DNA from: CAZIQY01 sp964541605
GTDB lineage: Bacteria; Desulfobacterota; Syntrophia; Syntrophales; UBA2185
Assembly (NCBI GenBank): GCA_964541605.1
Contig: CAZIQY010000003.1
Location: 7,392-71,391 of the forward strand
Direction of reading: 5' to 3'
Length of the DNA stretch: 64,000 nt
Position 1 is the first letter of the stretch. Each line of letters begins with the position of its first letter. A model generated the notes under the pieces. It was not told where the DNA came from, did no database searches, and worked only from the letters and a program-made list of their open reading frames with translations. The position numbers and the translations under genes are program-made. This document shows positions 44,076 through 53,317 of this stretch, piece after piece.

Positions 44076-45116
44076 ATGCGATTAGAAGATTTTGATTACA
44101 ACCTTCCTGAAGAACGTATCGCTCAACATCCATGCCAGATGAGAGATCATGCACGGATGATGATCGTCAACAGGACAACGGGAGACATCATCCACGATGT
44201 TTTTTTAAATCTGCCGGATTATTTAAAAAAGGGTGACACTCTGGTCGTCAATGACTCGAAAGTCATTTCTGCAAGGCTAATCGGGAAAAAAGAAACAGGC
44301 GGATTCATCGAGGTACTGCTCCTTTCTAAAAAATATGAAGACGCTTTGCATTGTCCCACATGGGAGGCATTGTTACGCCCCGCCAAGAGAGTTCGGACAG
44401 GCGCCAGAATTTTTTTCGAAGGAAACTGCGAAGCCATCATCGCTGCCAGAACGTCAGACAAAAAATGGCTCATCACGTTTATGGCGAAAACGGAATTCGG
44501 TCACTTTCTGAATCAATTTGGACGCGCCCCTCTCCCACCTTATATTAAACGAAAACAAGATGATCCGGGGAGGGATAGAGATATTGTCAGGTATCAAACC
44601 GTCTATGCGAATATGCCGGGATCGGTCGCAGCGCCAACTGCCGGTCTGCACTTTTCTCATCATGTTCTTAGTGTCCTTGAGGGAAACGGGATTCATATTG
44701 CTCCGGTTACGCTCCACGTCGGTTATGGAACATTTCTTCCTATCGAAACAGATCATGTGGAAAAGCACCGGATGGAGGAAGAATTTTTCGCGATAAGCAA
44801 CGATACTGCCGATATGATTAATAACGCTCATCATGTCATTGCAGTAGGAACGACTTCAACCAGGGTTATTGAATCGGCCGCTGATGGGAAAGGCAAGGTA
44901 CAGCCTTTATCATCTCATACAAACCTTTTCATTTACCCCGGTTATCATTTTAAACGGGTCAATTCCCTGCTGACAAATTTCCATCTTCCCAGATCATCCC
45001 TATTCCTTCTCGTCTGTGCCTTCGCAGGCAAAGACCTGATCCGGGAAGCATATCGGCAGGCTATCGATCATCGATATCGATTTTACAGTTATGGAGATTG
45101 CATGCTGATCTTGTAG
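44076..45116 (+). CDS. queA: S-adenosylmethionine:tRNA ribosyltransferase-isomerase QueA
   Basis: A 346-residue enzyme that adds the epoxycyclopentanediol group from SAM to preQ1 in tRNA, a late step of queuosine. It starts with DFDYNLPEERIAQHP and contains GDTLVVNDSKVISARL, PLPPYIKR, GSVAAPTAGLHFS and TLHVGYGTFLPI, all hallmarks of the family. The start follows the mazG stop by one base (translational coupling), and tgt lies 66 bp downstream. Confidence 0.97.
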   Translation: MRLEDFDYNLPEERIAQHPCQMRDHARMMIVNRTTGDIIHDVFLNLPDYLKKGDTLVVNDSKVISARLIGKKETGGFIEVLLLSKKYEDALHCPTWEALLRPAKRVRTGARIFFEGNCEAIIAARTSDKKWLITFMAKTEFGHFLNQFGRAPLPPYIKRKQDDPGRDRDIVRYQTVYANMPGSVAAPTAGLHFSHHVLSVLEGNGIHIAPVTLHVGYGTFLPIETDHVEKHRMEEEFFAISNDTADMINNAHHVIAVGTTSTRVIESAADGKGKVQPLSSHTNLFIYPGYHFKRVNSLLTNFHLPRSSLFLLVCAFAGKDLIREAYRQAIDHRYRFYSYGDCMLIL

Positions 45117-45182
45117 AAAGCACCTTCGGGTGTCCTGGTGAAAATATGTTCTCGAATCAGAGTGGAGAATTTTTAAACATAT

Positions 45183-46298
45183 ATGCAATACCGATTTGAA
45201 ATCTTTAAAAAAGATTCTGCAAGCGGGGCGCGGCTGGGAAGAATTTACACACCTCATGGAGAAGTCAATACCCCCGTTTTCATGCCCGTGGCAACGCAGG
45301 GTACCGTGAAGTCCCTTACACCTGAAACAGCCAGGAAACTTGGCGCCGAAATGATTCTCTCAAATACCTACCACCTTTACTTGAGGCCAGGCCATGAAAT
45401 CATCAACCATGTTGGCGGTTTACATAAATTCATGAACTGGAATGCTCCAATTCTGACCGACAGCGGAGGTTTTCAAATATTCAGTCTCAGCTCTCTAAGG
45501 AAAATCACGAATGACGGTGTCATTTTTCAGTCCCACATAGACGGGTCGAGACATTTGATCACCCCTGAAGTATCAGTTGAAATTCAGGAAGCCCTCCGTT
45601 CCGATATTGTCATGTGCCTCGATGAATGCACGCCATATCCTGCCAGTCTTGAAGAATCGGCAAGATCTCTCGAATTGACATTCAACTGGGCGAGGAGATG
45701 CAAGAAAGCAAAAAAAGATAACGGGCAGGCGCTCTTCGGGATTATTCAGGGCGGTATATATCCTGCCCTTCGGCAAAATGCCATGGAAGAAATCTGCCTG
45801 AAAATCGGTTTTGACGGTTACGCCCTTGGCGGACTCAGTGTTGGCGAACCCAAGGAAATCATGTTGGAGATTGTCGAAACATCCGCACCGCATCTCCCGG
45901 AAGACAAACCACGATATCTGATGGGAGTGGGAACTCCGGAAGACATTGTTGCATGCGTCGATTGTGGGATTGACATGTTTGATTGCGTAATTCCGACAAG
46001 ATGCGCCAGGAATGGATTGTTGTTTACAAATCAAGAAAAGGTTGTTATAAAAAACGCCCGTTACAAAAATGATCATTCGCCGGTTGACAGCACATGTGAT
46101 TGTTATACCTGTAGAAATTATTCACGGGCATACCTGAGGCACTTGTTTATGGCCAGAGAAATACTGGCCATGGTTTTAAATACGATTCACAATGTTCGGT
46201 ATTACATGCATCTCATGGAATGTATTAGAACTGCCATCAGAGATGGTTGCTATGCGGCTTTTAAAAAAGCGTTTATCGAGCAACAACACTTAAGTTAA
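45183..46298 (+). CDS. tgt: tRNA-guanine transglycosylase
   Basis: A 371-residue enzyme exchanging guanine-34 for preQ1 in GUN-anticodon tRNAs. Visible are DSGGFQIFSL (active-site region), CVDCGIDMFDCVIPTR with the nucleophilic Asp and base-specific residues, and the zinc site CDCYTC with a downstream His. Length is standard. It forms the queuosine module with queA and is followed by yajC-secDF, an order frequent in proteobacteria. Confidence 0.97.
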   Translation: MQYRFEIFKKDSASGARLGRIYTPHGEVNTPVFMPVATQGTVKSLTPETARKLGAEMILSNTYHLYLRPGHEIINHVGGLHKFMNWNAPILTDSGGFQIFSLSSLRKITNDGVIFQSHIDGSRHLITPEVSVEIQEALRSDIVMCLDECTPYPASLEESARSLELTFNWARRCKKAKKDNGQALFGIIQGGIYPALRQNAMEEICLKIGFDGYALGGLSVGEPKEIMLEIVETSAPHLPEDKPRYLMGVGTPEDIVACVDCGIDMFDCVIPTRCARNGLLFTNQEKVVIKNARYKNDHSPVDSTCDCYTCRNYSRAYLRHLFMAREILAMVLNTIHNVRYYMHLMECIRTAIRDGCYAAFKKAFIEQQHLS

Positions 46299-46315
46299 GG
46301 AGGATATGAGAATTG

Positions 46316-46648
46316 ATGGACTTAGCCTATGCAATGGGTGGCTTCGGCGGAGGGAGCGGCGGTGGCAGTGGCGGCGGTGGAGATATTAGTTTTATCATCA
46401 TGATGGCGGTCGTGTTTGCCATCTTCTACTTTCTTCTTATCAGACCGCAACAACAAAAGCAGAAAGAGCATAAAGAAATGCTCGCCAATCTCAATCACGG
46501 AGACATGGTCATGACTTCCGGAGGAATTCACGGCAAGGTCACCGCCCTGACAGATACGGTGGTTACGCTTGAAATTGCAGACAAGGTCAGAATCAAGGTG
46601 TCAAGAAATTTCGTAGGCACCATTGTACAGAAAGCCGCAAAGGAATAA
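46316..46648 (+). CDS. yajC: preprotein translocase subunit YajC
   Basis: A 110-residue single-span membrane protein associated with SecDF. The membrane segment (IIMMAVVFAIFYFLLIRPQQQ) is followed by the conserved LNHGDMVMTSGGIHGKV block. The short N-terminus contains a Gly-Ser-rich stretch (GGGSGGGSGGGGD), common in this group. The in-frame TTG at 46313 has better spacing to AAGGAGG than the ATG at 46316, so either may be used. Confidence 0.95.
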   Translation: MDLAYAMGGFGGGSGGGSGGGGDISFIIMMAVVFAIFYFLLIRPQQQKQKEHKEMLANLNHGDMVMTSGGIHGKVTALTDTVVTLEIADKVRIKVSRNFVGTIVQKAAKE

Positions 46649-46666
46649 TTTGGAAAGGAACAAAGC

Positions 46667-48268
46667 ATGCTGAAAAGTATCAAAATCAGGGCCGCCCTGG
46701 CTTGCATTGTTTTAATTGCAGGTTTATTTTTTCTCACACCCTCCCTGATGTCCAGTCTTCCTGATCTGTGGCAAAAATACCTGCCCAAGGACAAGATTCA
46801 TCTCGGGCTCGATTTGCAGGGAGGGATGCATCTTGTCCTCGAAGTTGATACAGACAAGGCAACAGAAAGCGCCATGGAGAGAACCTCAAATGATTTGAAA
46901 GAAGCGTTGATGGATAAAAAGGTTCGATTCAGACACATCGAAAGGACGAAAAATAACACCATTTCTCTTGAATTGCCTGACAGCGCTTCGAGAGCCGCAT
47001 TTGAAAAAGTCATGAAAGATCATTACCCGGACATCGAAACCACAACGTCACAAATTCGTGACGGGAACGAAACGGTTTCCCTGAAGCTGAAAGAAAAAAA
47101 AATAAATGAAATAAAAAAACTGACGATTGAACAGAGCCTTGAAACGATTCGAAATCGGGTCGATCAATTCGGAATTTCCGAACCTGAAATTATACCCCAG
47201 GGGGAAGACCGAATCGTTATTCAGCTTCCCGGCATAAAAGACACAACAAGGGCTAAGAATCTCATCGGGAAAACGGCACTTCTGGAGTTCAAGCTGGTTG
47301 ATGAAGAGCATAGCCTTGATGATGCGCTAAGGGGCAATGTTCCCGATGGAAGTGTCATCGCTAATGAAAATCGCCTGGACAGACAATCAGGACGAAGAAC
47401 CAATATCCCCATTTTACTTAAAAATAAAACCCTTCTGACCGGCGGTTACCTCGAAAGCGCCCAGGTAAAAATCGGTGATCGGTTCGGTGAACCTTATGTG
47501 GGTATAAAGTTTAACACCCAGGGCGCAAAAGACTTCGACAGAATTACCGGCGAAAACGTGAAAAAGCGCCTGGCTATCGTCCTCGATGGCATTGTCCATT
47601 CAGCGCCGGTCATTCAGGAAAGGATATCCGGCGGCGAGGCGCAGATTACAGGATCATTCACGATGGATGAAGCCAAAGATCTCGCAATTGTTTTAAGGGC
47701 AGGTGCACTTCCGGCGCCGGTCCACATTCTCGAGGAAAGAACGGTTGGACCCTCACTGGGGCAGGATTCCATCGACAAAGGATTGTGGTCAACCATTATC
47801 GGCGGCATACTGGTGATGATCTTCATGATCGTTTATTATAAATTCTCCGGTGTCGTGGCGAACGTTGCCCTTATCATGAATATGATCGTCATCCTCGGCA
47901 CGCTAGCCGCCTTCAGGGCCACTCTGACTCTTCCGGGCATTGCGGGGATTGTGCTGACGATCGGCATGGCGGTCGATGCCAATGTCCTGATCTTTGAAAG
48001 GATCAGGGAAGAGCTTCGCGCCGGAAAAACGCCGCGGGCTGCCATTGAAACAGGATACTCCAGAGCATTTCTGACTATTCTGGACACGAATGTGACCACC
48101 CTGATAGCGGCCCTGTTTCTTTTCGGATTTGGAACGGGACCGGTAAAGGGGTTCGCCGTTACACTCAGTATCGGCATCGTTGTCAGCATGTTTACGGCCA
48201 TATTCGTAACCCGGATTATCTTTGATCATTTTGTCTGGGACAGAAAAATTCAGACAGTAAGCATATAA
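46667..48268 (+). CDS. secD: protein translocase subunit SecD
   Basis: A 533-residue membrane protein using the proton gradient to aid protein export. The N-terminal span is followed by LGLDLQGGMHLVLEVD, the large periplasmic P1 domain, then GKRLAIVLDG-type and GAQIT-like segments, and five C-terminal spans containing GIVLTIGMAVDANVLIFERIRE. The family D/R motif is intact. It lies 18 bp after yajC with AAAGGA upstream. Confidence 0.97.
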   Translation: MLKSIKIRAALACIVLIAGLFFLTPSLMSSLPDLWQKYLPKDKIHLGLDLQGGMHLVLEVDTDKATESAMERTSNDLKEALMDKKVRFRHIERTKNNTISLELPDSASRAAFEKVMKDHYPDIETTTSQIRDGNETVSLKLKEKKINEIKKLTIEQSLETIRNRVDQFGISEPEIIPQGEDRIVIQLPGIKDTTRAKNLIGKTALLEFKLVDEEHSLDDALRGNVPDGSVIANENRLDRQSGRRTNIPILLKNKTLLTGGYLESAQVKIGDRFGEPYVGIKFNTQGAKDFDRITGENVKKRLAIVLDGIVHSAPVIQERISGGEAQITGSFTMDEAKDLAIVLRAGALPAPVHILEERTVGPSLGQDSIDKGLWSTIIGGILVMIFMIVYYKFSGVVANVALIMNMIVILGTLAAFRATLTLPGIAGIVLTIGMAVDANVLIFERIREELRAGKTPRAAIETGYSRAFLTILDTNVTTLIAALFLFGFGTGPVKGFAVTLSIGIVVSMFTAIFVTRIIFDHFVWDRKIQTVSI

Positions 48269-48320
48269 AGAGTACGGATCGCCCTTTGGCCTTTGGCCAT
48301 GAGCATATCAGGAGATACAC

Positions 48321-49229
48321 ATGGAACTCATAAAATCGGGAAGCAATATCAATTTCGTCGGAAAGATGAAAATGGCCTCTATTTTATCTTTTGCCATGAT
48401 CATCATCAGCATCGCTTCAGTGATCCTGCATGGCGGTCTCAATTACGGTATCGATTTTGCCGGGGGCGCCCTGGTGCAAATCAAATTTCATCAGGAACCG
48501 TCCATCGATAGCGTCCGGAGTGCCTTTAAAAACATTGGTCTCGAAAACAGCATCATCCAGTCATTTGGCCCGAATGAGGTTGTCGTCCGGGCAGCCGAAT
48601 CATCCACTGACCCAAAAGGATTGACCGGAAGAATTGATGATGCCCTGACAACTGCCTTCGCCAAGGGAAGCTATGAAATCAGAAGGGTTGAGGTCGTGGG
48701 ACCAAAAGTCGGAAAGGACCTGACCAGAAAGGCTATTCTTGCCATTGTGTTTTCCTGGATCGGCATGCTTATCTACATTGCATGGCGGTTTGAATTTCGC
48801 TACGCAGTCGGGGGAATCCTCGCACTGGTGCATGATGTGATCATTACAATCGGTGCTTTTTCAATTTTAAATAAGGAATTTGATCTTACCATTATAGCTG
48901 CACTGCTGACAATCATCGGGTACTCGATCAATGACACCATTGTTGTTTTTGACAGGATCAGGGAAAACACACGGAAGAATATTAAACAGAGTCTTGGTGA
49001 CACCATCAATATGAGCGTAAATCAGACCCTGAGCAGAACGATTCTGACGGCTCTTACCGTTTTCATCGTCGTCGTTGTCCTGTTCTTTTTCGGCGGCGCC
49101 GTAATTCATGATTTTGCCTTCGCCTTGCTTGTCGGTGTGGTCGTCGGTACATATTCATCCATATTCATCGCGAGCCCCATCATCCTGGTCTGGGAAAAAA
49201 TCAGACCAAATATAAAAAGGAAGAAATAA
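48321..49229 (+). CDS. secF: protein translocase subunit SecF
   Basis: A 302-residue partner of SecD. It has GGLNYGIDFAGGALVQIKF in the periplasmic region, and the C-terminal membrane bundle with IIGYSINDTIVVFDRIREN. The ribosome site CAGGAG precedes the ATG. It is followed directly by the DUF456 gene (TTG start, one base gap). Confidence 0.97.
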   Translation: MELIKSGSNINFVGKMKMASILSFAMIIISIASVILHGGLNYGIDFAGGALVQIKFHQEPSIDSVRSAFKNIGLENSIIQSFGPNEVVVRAAESSTDPKGLTGRIDDALTTAFAKGSYEIRRVEVVGPKVGKDLTRKAILAIVFSWIGMLIYIAWRFEFRYAVGGILALVHDVIITIGAFSILNKEFDLTIIAALLTIIGYSINDTIVVFDRIRENTRKNIKQSLGDTINMSVNQTLSRTILTALTVFIVVVVLFFFGGAVIHDFAFALLVGVVVGTYSSIFIASPIILVWEKIRPNIKRKK

Positions 49230-49230
49230 T

Positions 49231-49743
49231 TTGTCCCCGCTTGAAATTACAGGAATAACCCTTTTTCTTCTTGTTCTTTTCGCGGGTATCTTCTCCATTG
49301 TTTTGGGCATGCCGGGGACGGTTATTATTCTTATCGATGCAATTCTGTACGCATTCTTTACGGGGTTTGATAAAATCGGTTTCAAAGTTCTGATTATTCT
49401 GCTCGTCATTTCTCTGTTGGCAGAGGCCCTTGATTTTGCACTGGGAATGGCGGGCGCGGCCAGATATGGAACTTCGGGCAAGGGGATATGGGCTTCCCTG
49501 ATTGGCGGCGTAATCGGCGCCATCGTCATGACACCGGTTCTTTTTGGTTTTGGCACCATAATGGGAAGTTTCCTGGGAGGATTTACAGGTATTCTGATAG
49601 TAGAGTTAATCCATCAGGGCCAGTTGAAACCGGCGCTCCGTGCCGGATATGGCGTCATGTTGGGAAAGTTTACCGGAATGCTTGTTAAAGGATTTTTCGC
49701 CCTCGTGATGATCACCATTACTCTGATAAATATATATTCATAA
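49231..49743 (+). CDS. DUF456 family membrane protein
   Basis: A 170-residue hydrophobic protein with four or five spans and glycine-zipper segments (GIWASLIGGVIGAIVMTP, GSFLGGFTGILIVEL), matching DUF456. The function of this family is unknown. TTG start at 49231 with GGAAG nine bases upstream, one base after the secF stop. It precedes lepB, so it sits inside an export-related operon. Confidence 0.85.
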   Translation: MSPLEITGITLFLLVLFAGIFSIVLGMPGTVIILIDAILYAFFTGFDKIGFKVLIILLVISLLAEALDFALGMAGAARYGTSGKGIWASLIGGVIGAIVMTPVLFGFGTIMGSFLGGFTGILIVELIHQGQLKPALRAGYGVMLGKFTGMLVKGFFALVMITITLINIYS

Positions 49744-49755
49744 AGGAATCTGTTG

Positions 49756-50367
49756 ATGACCAAAACAAAATCCAAGTTTCAGGAATACGCCGAGGCAATC
49801 ATTATAGCCATACTGATTGCCCTTTTTATCAGAACCTTTGTGGTTCAGGCCTTTAAAATTCCCTCGGGATCCATGAAACAGACGTTTCAAATCGGCGATC
49901 ATATTCTGGTAAGCAAATTCATTTATGGCATAAAGATACCCTTGATCAGAAAAACCCTTATACCCATCAATGACCCCAAGAGAGGAGATATCGTCGTCTT
50001 TATCTACCCGGAAGACAGATCCAAGGATTTCATTAAACGGGTTATCGGGATCGGCGGCGACACGATAGAAATCAGAAACAAAAAAATATTCCTGAATGGA
50101 TTGCCATACAGCGATTCCTACGCGATTTATTCAGATGACTTTATCATTCCGGCTTCCATACAGCCCCGTGACAATTTCGGACCTGTCACCGTCCGTCCGG
50201 GAACCGTTTTCGTAATGGGAGACAACAGAGATCAAAGTTATGACAGTCGGTTCTGGGGATTTGTCGATCTGAAAGACGTCATGGGAAAGGCGTTTATGAT
50301 ATACTGGTCATGGGACAGGGAAAATCGCACGGTCAGATGGAATAGAATAGGCCAAATCCCCCGTTAG
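49756..50367 (+). CDS. lepB: signal peptidase I
   Basis: A 203-residue membrane serine protease that removes signal peptides outside the cytoplasmic membrane. The single N-terminal span is followed by IPSGSMKQT with nucleophile Ser39, then KRGDIVVF and the general base Lys in FIKRVIGIGGD, and the FVMGDNRDQSYDSRFWG box. ATG 49756 follows AAAGGA; TTG 49753 is in frame. It is the last gene of the mazG-queA-tgt-sec operon. Confidence 0.96.
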   Translation: MTKTKSKFQEYAEAIIIAILIALFIRTFVVQAFKIPSGSMKQTFQIGDHILVSKFIYGIKIPLIRKTLIPINDPKRGDIVVFIYPEDRSKDFIKRVIGIGGDTIEIRNKKIFLNGLPYSDSYAIYSDDFIIPASIQPRDNFGPVTVRPGTVFVMGDNRDQSYDSRFWGFVDLKDVMGKAFMIYWSWDRENRTVRWNRIGQIPR

Positions 50368-50476
50368 CTTCCTCATGGCTCTTCAGGAGTCAGGGGATAG
50401 AATTCTGACTCTTGAGCCAAGACGTCTCTTCAAAATAAACGTCGCAAATCAAGCTTCCCGTCCTACTGAATCGTCT

Positions 50477-51757
50477 TTATATCAGAGATGTGAATACCAT
50501 GGCGCCGGAAAGGAACATAAGGGCAATTGCGGTTGACCAAGCGATGATGTTCATAACCGGTCCATTGGTATATTCCCCCATAATCTGCCGGTCATTGATA
50601 AGAAGCAGCATGAATATCAGCACAAAAGGAAGCAACATCCCATTGATAACCTGAGAATAAAACATGATGGAAATCAAGGGGATGTCAGGCATGAGGATGA
50701 TGCCTGCCCCCAAAAAGATCATGAGAGAGTAAAGACCATAGAATTGCGGCGCTCCCGTAAATCTATGATTAAGACTTGATTCCCATCCAAAAGCCTCACA
50801 GATCGTATAAGCTGTGGAGAGAGGAAGAATGGAAGCTGCAAACAGAGACGCGTTGAGAAGGCCGAATGCAAACAGCCACGAGCAGTATTGCCCTGCCAGT
50901 GGCGCCAGAGCAAGTGCCGCATCCTTGGCGGTTTCGATTTTTATACCGTTTTGATAGAGGGTAACTGCACAGAGCATAATAATGAAAAACGCTACCACGT
51001 TGACCATAATGGATCCAAATATCACATCCACGCGGGCGTACTTGTAATCCCTGGCCTTAAGACCCTTGTCGACAATGGAAGACTGCAGATAGAATTGCAT
51101 CCAGGGCGCAATGGTCGTCCCGACGACTCCTATGGTCATGGTGAGGAAGCGGGGATCAAATTTCAGGGTTGGCGTAATAACGGCTAAACCGATCTGTCCC
51201 CAGTCCGGCTTCCCCATGAATCCCGAGACAATATACGCCAGATAAAACAGACAAGCGGCGAGGAATGCCTTCTCTACGGATTTGTAACTTCCTTTTACAA
51301 CCAGCCACCAGACAAATAGTGCGGCAACAGGAACCGATGTATACTTACTTATGCCGAAGATTTCCAAACTGGCCGCCACCCCGGCGAATTCTGCGATCGT
51401 GTTGCCCAGATTTGCGATAAACAGAACGATCATCAAATAAAAGGTCACCCTGGCGCCGAAACGTTCGCGGATCAGGTCGGAAAGTCCCTTGCCGGAAACA
51501 ACGCCCATACGGGCACACATTTCCTGAATGATGATAAGGACAACGGTAATGGGAATCAGCGTCCAGAGAAGGGAAAGGCCGAATTCGGACCCCGCTAGAG
51601 AATAGGTGGTGATGCCGCCGGCATCATTATCGACATTGGAGGTAATAATTCCCGGGCCGACAAGGGCAAAAAATAAACCCAGCGATCTCCAGGAACGCCT
51701 GCGAAAAATACTTGTAAACATGTCCCGGATTGATGTTTTGGCTTTTTTTTCAGACAT
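50477..51757 (-). CDS. NRAMP-related divalent metal transporter, probably Mg2+ type (NRMT)
   Basis: A 426-residue membrane protein with eleven spans, of the SLC11/NRAMP fold (GPGIITS in helix 1, IQEMCARMG in helix 3). The canonical metal motif DPGN is replaced by DAGG (residues 45-48), and helix 6 MPH is replaced by APW (217-219), so the Met that favours soft transition metals is absent. These substitutions resemble the NRAMP-related Mg2+ transporters described in Clostridium and Eggerthella. It lies 34 bp after a soluble MgtE-N/CBS protein on the same strand, which supports Mg2+. Mn2+ or another metal remains possible. Confidence 0.85.
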   Translation of the reverse strand: MSEKKAKTSIRDMFTSIFRRRSWRSLGLFFALVGPGIITSNVDNDAGGITTYSLAGSEFGLSLLWTLIPITVVLIIIQEMCARMGVVSGKGLSDLIRERFGARVTFYLMIVLFIANLGNTIAEFAGVAASLEIFGISKYTSVPVAALFVWWLVVKGSYKSVEKAFLAACLFYLAYIVSGFMGKPDWGQIGLAVITPTLKFDPRFLTMTIGVVGTTIAPWMQFYLQSSIVDKGLKARDYKYARVDVIFGSIMVNVVAFFIIMLCAVTLYQNGIKIETAKDAALALAPLAGQYCSWLFAFGLLNASLFAASILPLSTAYTICEAFGWESSLNHRFTGAPQFYGLYSLMIFLGAGIILMPDIPLISIMFYSQVINGMLLPFVLIFMLLLINDRQIMGEYTNGPVMNIIAWSTAIALMFLSGAMVFTSLI

Positions 51758-51791
51758 GATTGTGTACCACCATCTTCATCCATCGTCGCTA

Positions 51792-53054
51792 TTACCTCAG
51801 TTGAGGGGCTACCACCTCAAGAAGATTTTTAAAAATGATGACCCCCTCGATCCTGTTCGTTTCATCTACGACAGGTATGGCCATAATGCCATATTTGGTG
51901 AAATGTTCCGCAATCTTTTCTTTATCTTCGTCAAGAAACACGGAAACAACCCGTGTATCCATCAAGTCAGAAAGTCGGGTCTCGGGAGAAGCAACCAGAA
52001 GCTCACGGAGACTGAGCATACCTAAGAGATGTTCCTCATCATCAACCACATAGAGATAATAGATGAAGTCCATATCCTCAGCTTCTTTACGGATACATTC
52101 GAGTGCCTCTCCGGCGGTTTTTGTGGGTGCAAAACATAAAAACGACGTCGTCATCAGCCCTCCCGCTGTCTCCTCCGGATGGGCCAGCAATTCCTTAACG
52201 TCTTCAGCGATATCCCGTTCCATCTCCATCAGAATGTCTTCCGCCCTATCTTTCGGGAGGTCTCCCAGAAGATCCGCAGCTTCGCTGAGAGACATCTCCT
52301 CTATGATATCAGAAGCTTCAGCAACTTCCATGTCCTTGATCAGGCTCACCTGAATTTTGGGATCCGTTTCCTCAAGGGTCTCAGCGGCTGTCTCCACATC
52401 AAGTGACTGAAACACAGCGGTTCTTTTGTGTATATCCAGGTCCTCGATGATATCGGCGAGATCCGCCGGATGCAGCTGGACGAGACGATTCTGGGCGATC
52501 TTCAGACGCAGGAGATCCGGTGAAGAAAGGGGCTGCACAAACTTCCAGGAGATAAATTGATCCGACAGGGAATAATCAAACAATCCATGCAAGACAGCAT
52601 CCGTCGATCTTTCCAGACCCACGCGCCTCATCAAGCCGCGAAACCCGACATCCACATGCACCAGATGAAGGCTTTTATGGGCTTTGAGAAACTGGAGATC
52701 ATTCACCCGGCGAATCTTGGCGCCATCGGTATCGACAATCTGCTTGTCCAGCAGGGATTCTTTCAAAAAGATTTCCCCCTCGCGTAGCGAAGGTTCGCGG
52801 AAATCACCCTCGATGGCGGAATTGACGACAAGTTCATCATTACCCTCAACAAACTTGTGCCATCCAAGGAGATACGGCACTTTCCTGTCCTTCCACAGCA
52901 AAAGGACATATGTCACAACCGGATATGGTTCCCAATCAAGATTGGCGACAAGGTCCAGGACCTTTCCCACTTGACGACCTTCTTTGTCCACCACTTTCTT
53001 TCCAAGTATCCGGCTTAAAAATAAAAAAACCTGTGGTTCGGAATATATCACCAT
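51792..53054 (-). CDS. soluble PRC-barrel + MgtE-N + CBS-pair protein, likely Mg2+ sensor
   Basis: A 420-residue cytoplasmic protein. Two PRC-barrel-like modules (KVVDKEGRQVGKVLDLVAN near 20 and KQIVDTDGAKIRRVNDLQF near 105) are followed by a helical MgtE N-terminal superhelix (~190-300; LHPADLADIIEDLD, MSLSEAADLLGDLP) and two CBS motifs (~305-420; GGLMTTSFLCF, LMDTRVVSVF). The channel-forming MgtE membrane domain is missing; the chain ends right after the CBS pair. In MgtE, the N and CBS domains sense Mg2+ and gate the pore. Here they probably sense Mg2+ for the adjacent NRAMP-type transporter. Strong ribosome site GGAGG. Confidence 0.82.
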   Translation of the reverse strand: MVIYSEPQVFLFLSRILGKKVVDKEGRQVGKVLDLVANLDWEPYPVVTYVLLLWKDRKVPYLLGWHKFVEGNDELVVNSAIEGDFREPSLREGEIFLKESLLDKQIVDTDGAKIRRVNDLQFLKAHKSLHLVHVDVGFRGLMRRVGLERSTDAVLHGLFDYSLSDQFISWKFVQPLSSPDLLRLKIAQNRLVQLHPADLADIIEDLDIHKRTAVFQSLDVETAAETLEETDPKIQVSLIKDMEVAEASDIIEEMSLSEAADLLGDLPKDRAEDILMEMERDIAEDVKELLAHPEETAGGLMTTSFLCFAPTKTAGEALECIRKEAEDMDFIYYLYVVDDEEHLLGMLSLRELLVASPETRLSDLMDTRVVSVFLDEDKEKIAEHFTKYGIMAIPVVDETNRIEGVIIFKNLLEVVAPQLR

Positions 53055-53164
53055 AAAAAATTACCTCCAGGCTTTTTTGCCTATAGCACTATTGAATACA
53101 TTAAAAAAGCTTTTTTTATCAACATCGATGTGATATAAAAGAAGACAACGTAAATACAATAAAC

Positions 53165-53253
53165 GAACCTGAAGAGGTTCAGCACCCTTTTAATTTGATC
53201 CCGAGAGATTGAAAAAGGTTATGTCATGCAAAAAAATATTTTGTCTGTCACCT
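53165..53253 (+). promoter_or_regulatory. PyrR-binding attenuator leader of the pyr operon
   Basis: A leader hairpin GAACCT-GAAG-AGGTTC (53165-53180) is followed by a PyrR recognition element at 53186-53220. CCTTTT pairs with AAAAGG as a lower stem, and UGAU pairs with AUUG around the loop CCCGAGAG, closely matching the known PyrR loop (consensus near CCAGAGAG). When UMP-bound PyrR holds this hairpin, the terminator at 53259 can form. The pyrR gene is immediately downstream, giving autogenous control by pyrimidine level. Confidence 0.8.
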
Positions 53254-53258
53254 TGTCG

Positions 53259-53288
53259 GCCTTCCTGTTTCTTTGGGAAGGCTTTTTT
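53259..53288 (+). terminator. attenuator terminator upstream of pyrR
   Basis: GCCTTCC (53259-53265) pairs with GGAAGGC (53276-53282), followed by six T. It lies ~30 bp before the pyrR start and after the PyrR-binding element, so it is a leader terminator and not a gene end. Confidence 0.82.
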
Positions 53289-53317
53289 ATTATATTTCAT
53301 GTGATCAGAGGGAGCTG

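Noticed and set aside
50383..50412. Hairpin GAGTCAG/CTGACTC after lepB as terminator
   Set aside because: The stem is only 7 bp with an 11-base loop and no T run follows; not convincing as a terminator.
53055..53160. Mg2+ (M-box) or Mn2+ riboswitch before the MgtE-N/CBS gene
   Set aside because: The ~100-base leader is AT-rich, with only the ribosome site and short hairpins; none of the conserved M-box or yybP-ykoY segments is visible.
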